NCBI RefSeq assembly: GCF_002251855.1 | Contig: NZ_NOXW01000019.1 | Location: forward strand, 1 to 64,000 | Origin: Rhodoferax sp. TH121 | GTDB taxonomy: Bacteria > Pseudomonadota > Gammaproteobacteria > Burkholderiales > Burkholderiaceae_C | Direction of reading: 5' to 3' | DNA length: 64,000 bases | Part shown: piece after piece, positions 62,956 through 64,000 of the stretch | Position numbering within the stretch: position 1 is the stretch's first letter | Layout: each line of letters begins with the position of its first letter | Position numbers and translations under genes: made by a program | Notes under the pieces: model-generated | What the model was told of the DNA's origin: nothing | The model's input: the letters and a program-made list of their open reading frames with translations, nothing else | The model's database searches: none

Positions 62956-64000
62956 TCAACCTGCGCTTTGCAGCGCCAAGCCCGCGTGCTCGCGCAGCGG
63001 GTGGAAGTGGATCTTGGGGAAACGCTCCTGCGCCAGGCGCACGTCATACGGGCTGGTGCACAGGTAGGCCAACGTGTCTGCTGCGTCTTTGGCCATGCGC
63101 ATGGGGTAAGCATTCACAAATTCGCGCAGTTCTGCGAGGGTGTCGGCGGTGATCCAGCGCGCACCGGTGTACTGGCTGCCTTCCAGACGAATGTCTGCGT
63201 CGTACTCGGCCTTCAGGCGGTGCTGCACCACTTCAAACTGCAGTTGGCCCACCGCGCCTAGCAGCATGTTGCCGCCCACTTCAGGCTTGAAGACCTGAAT
63301 GGCGCCTTCTTCTCCCAGCTGTGCCAGGCCTTGCTGCAGCTGCTTGGTACGCAGCGGGTTCTTCAACACCACGGTCATGAACATTTCGGGCGCGAAGAAG
63401 GGCAGGCCGGTGTACATGAGGTTGACGCTGCCATCGGTGATGGTGTCACCCAGCTGCACACCGCCGTGGGTGGTGAAGCCGACGATGTCGCCCGCGTAGG
63501 CTTCTTCCACCGCCTCGCGGCGCTGGCTCATGAAGGTCACCACGCTGGTGGGGCGCAGCTCCTTGGCGGTGCGCATCACCTTGAGCTTCATGCCCGGCGT
63601 GTATTTGCCGCTGGCCATGCGCACAAAGGCAATGCGGTCACGGTGGTTGGCGTCCATATTGGCCTGCACCTTGAAGACCACACCGCTGAAGGCCTCGTCT
63701 TCGGGCTGTACTTCCTTCACCACGGGTTGGCGGTTTACCAGCGTGGTGCTGGTGCGGCTGCGTGGGCTGGGGGCCAGGTCCACCAGTGCGTCCAGCACTT
63801 CCATCACCCCAAAGTTGTTGACGCCGGAGCCAAAAAACACGGGAGTTTGTTTGCCAGCCAAGAAGGCGTCCAGGTCCCAGGCGGGGGAGGCGCCGGTAGC
63901 CAGTTCCATGCTCTCCATGGCAGTGGTCCATTCGTGGCCAAAGCGCTTTTCTAGCGCGGCGGCGTCGGATAGCGGCACGGTGTCAAAGTCTTGGGGGCGG
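62956..64000 (-). CDS. prfC: Peptide chain release factor 3, C-terminal part
   Basis: This GTPase recycles class I release factors from the ribosome. Only the C-terminal 348 residues lie in the window; the G domain is beyond position 64000. Visible family blocks are TPVFFGSGVNNFGVMEVLDA, FKVQANMDANHRDRIAFVRM and GAVGQLQFEVVQHRLKAEYD. The frame is open to the window edge with no sign of damage. Confidence 0.95.
   Translation of the reverse strand, partial: RPQDFDTVPLSDAAALEKRFGHEWTTAMESMELATGASPAWDLDAFLAGKQTPVFFGSGVNNFGVMEVLDALVDLAPSPRSRTSTTLVNRQPVVKEVQPEDEAFSGVVFKVQANMDANHRDRIAFVRMASGKYTPGMKLKVMRTAKELRPTSVVTFMSQRREAVEEAYAGDIVGFTTHGGVQLGDTITDGSVNLMYTGLPFFAPEMFMTVVLKNPLRTKQLQQGLAQLGEEGAIQVFKPEVGGNMLLGAVGQLQFEVVQHRLKAEYDADIRLEGSQYTGARWITADTLAELREFVNAYPMRMAKDAADTLAYLCTSPYDVRLAQERFPKIHFHPLREHAGLALQSAG

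Overview
This 64 kb window is a GC-rich chromosomal segment of a betaproteobacterium, most likely a member of the Comamonadaceae (Burkholderiales; Rhodoferax/Curvibacter-like). The assignment is inferred from gene content and order (corC-lnt-glyQS-gmhB-plsC, a thiC/thiO/thiS/thiG/thiDE cluster behind a TPP riboswitch, a liu leucine-degradation regulon, a double-length UvrA) and from repeats of the kind seen in that family. No database was consulted. Almost every gene is chromosomal and housekeeping or catabolic. The only autonomous mobile element is one IS3-family insertion.

Layout. 1-76: 3' end of a 5S rRNA gene and its terminator. 155-1357: an IS3-family element with 4-bp target duplications, inserted at the stop codon of an FFLEELY-motif gene. 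2219-10861: GNAT, CorC, Lnt, GlyQ, GlyS, GmhB, PlsC-type acyltransferase and a YgjP-like metallopeptidase, a tight envelope/translation block. 11714-14587: metallo-hydrolase, LiuR and isovaleryl-CoA dehydrogenase around a perfect palindromic operator. 14656-19238: a sulfatase-type phosphotransferase, carbonic anhydrase and AceK. 19261-25160: TPP riboswitch and thiamin genes. 25144-33332: an S1C protease, then an operon of thiolase, SDR, acyl-CoA dehydrogenase, MBL hydrolase, amidohydrolase, rhodanese, YchJ-like protein and HAD phosphatase behind a second copy of the LiuR-type palindrome. 33334-42348: GST, AraC regulator, then methylcrotonyl-CoA carboxylase, enoyl-CoA hydratase, a GhrA-like reductase, HMG-CoA lyase and a YbaK-DUF1289 fusion. 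42373-45694: DsbA-fold isomerase, MFS transporter and two small unknown genes. 45820-52161: a 2113-residue tandem UvrA. 52202-56030: an envelope-stress-like two-component system with MipA and Spy/CpxP-like targets sharing a duplicated upstream box. 56087-57020: a zeta-toxin/ParD-like pair. 57351-64000: MurA, histone-deacetylase-family enzyme, a secreted basic-tailed protein, MFS, HAD phosphatase, a 4-Cys periplasmic protein and the C-terminal part of PrfC.

The genes suggest a heterotroph that degrades leucine to acetoacetate and acetyl-CoA (liuA, liuB, liuC, liuD, liuE, all present here), controls the glyoxylate branch through AceK, and makes thiamin de novo.

The most unusual content lies between and inside the genes. 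One dispersed repeat of about 60 bp occurs some 15 times, in intergenic gaps and in frame inside at least nine genes, usually reading as an Ala-Gln-Ala-Ala-Ile-Lys-like peptide and once forming the joint of a two-domain fusion. Separate palindromic elements, each with a conserved loop but copy-specific self-complementary arms, sit in frame four times in uvrA, and a similar structure sits in thiG. These two repeat systems are the main candidates for something not well described.
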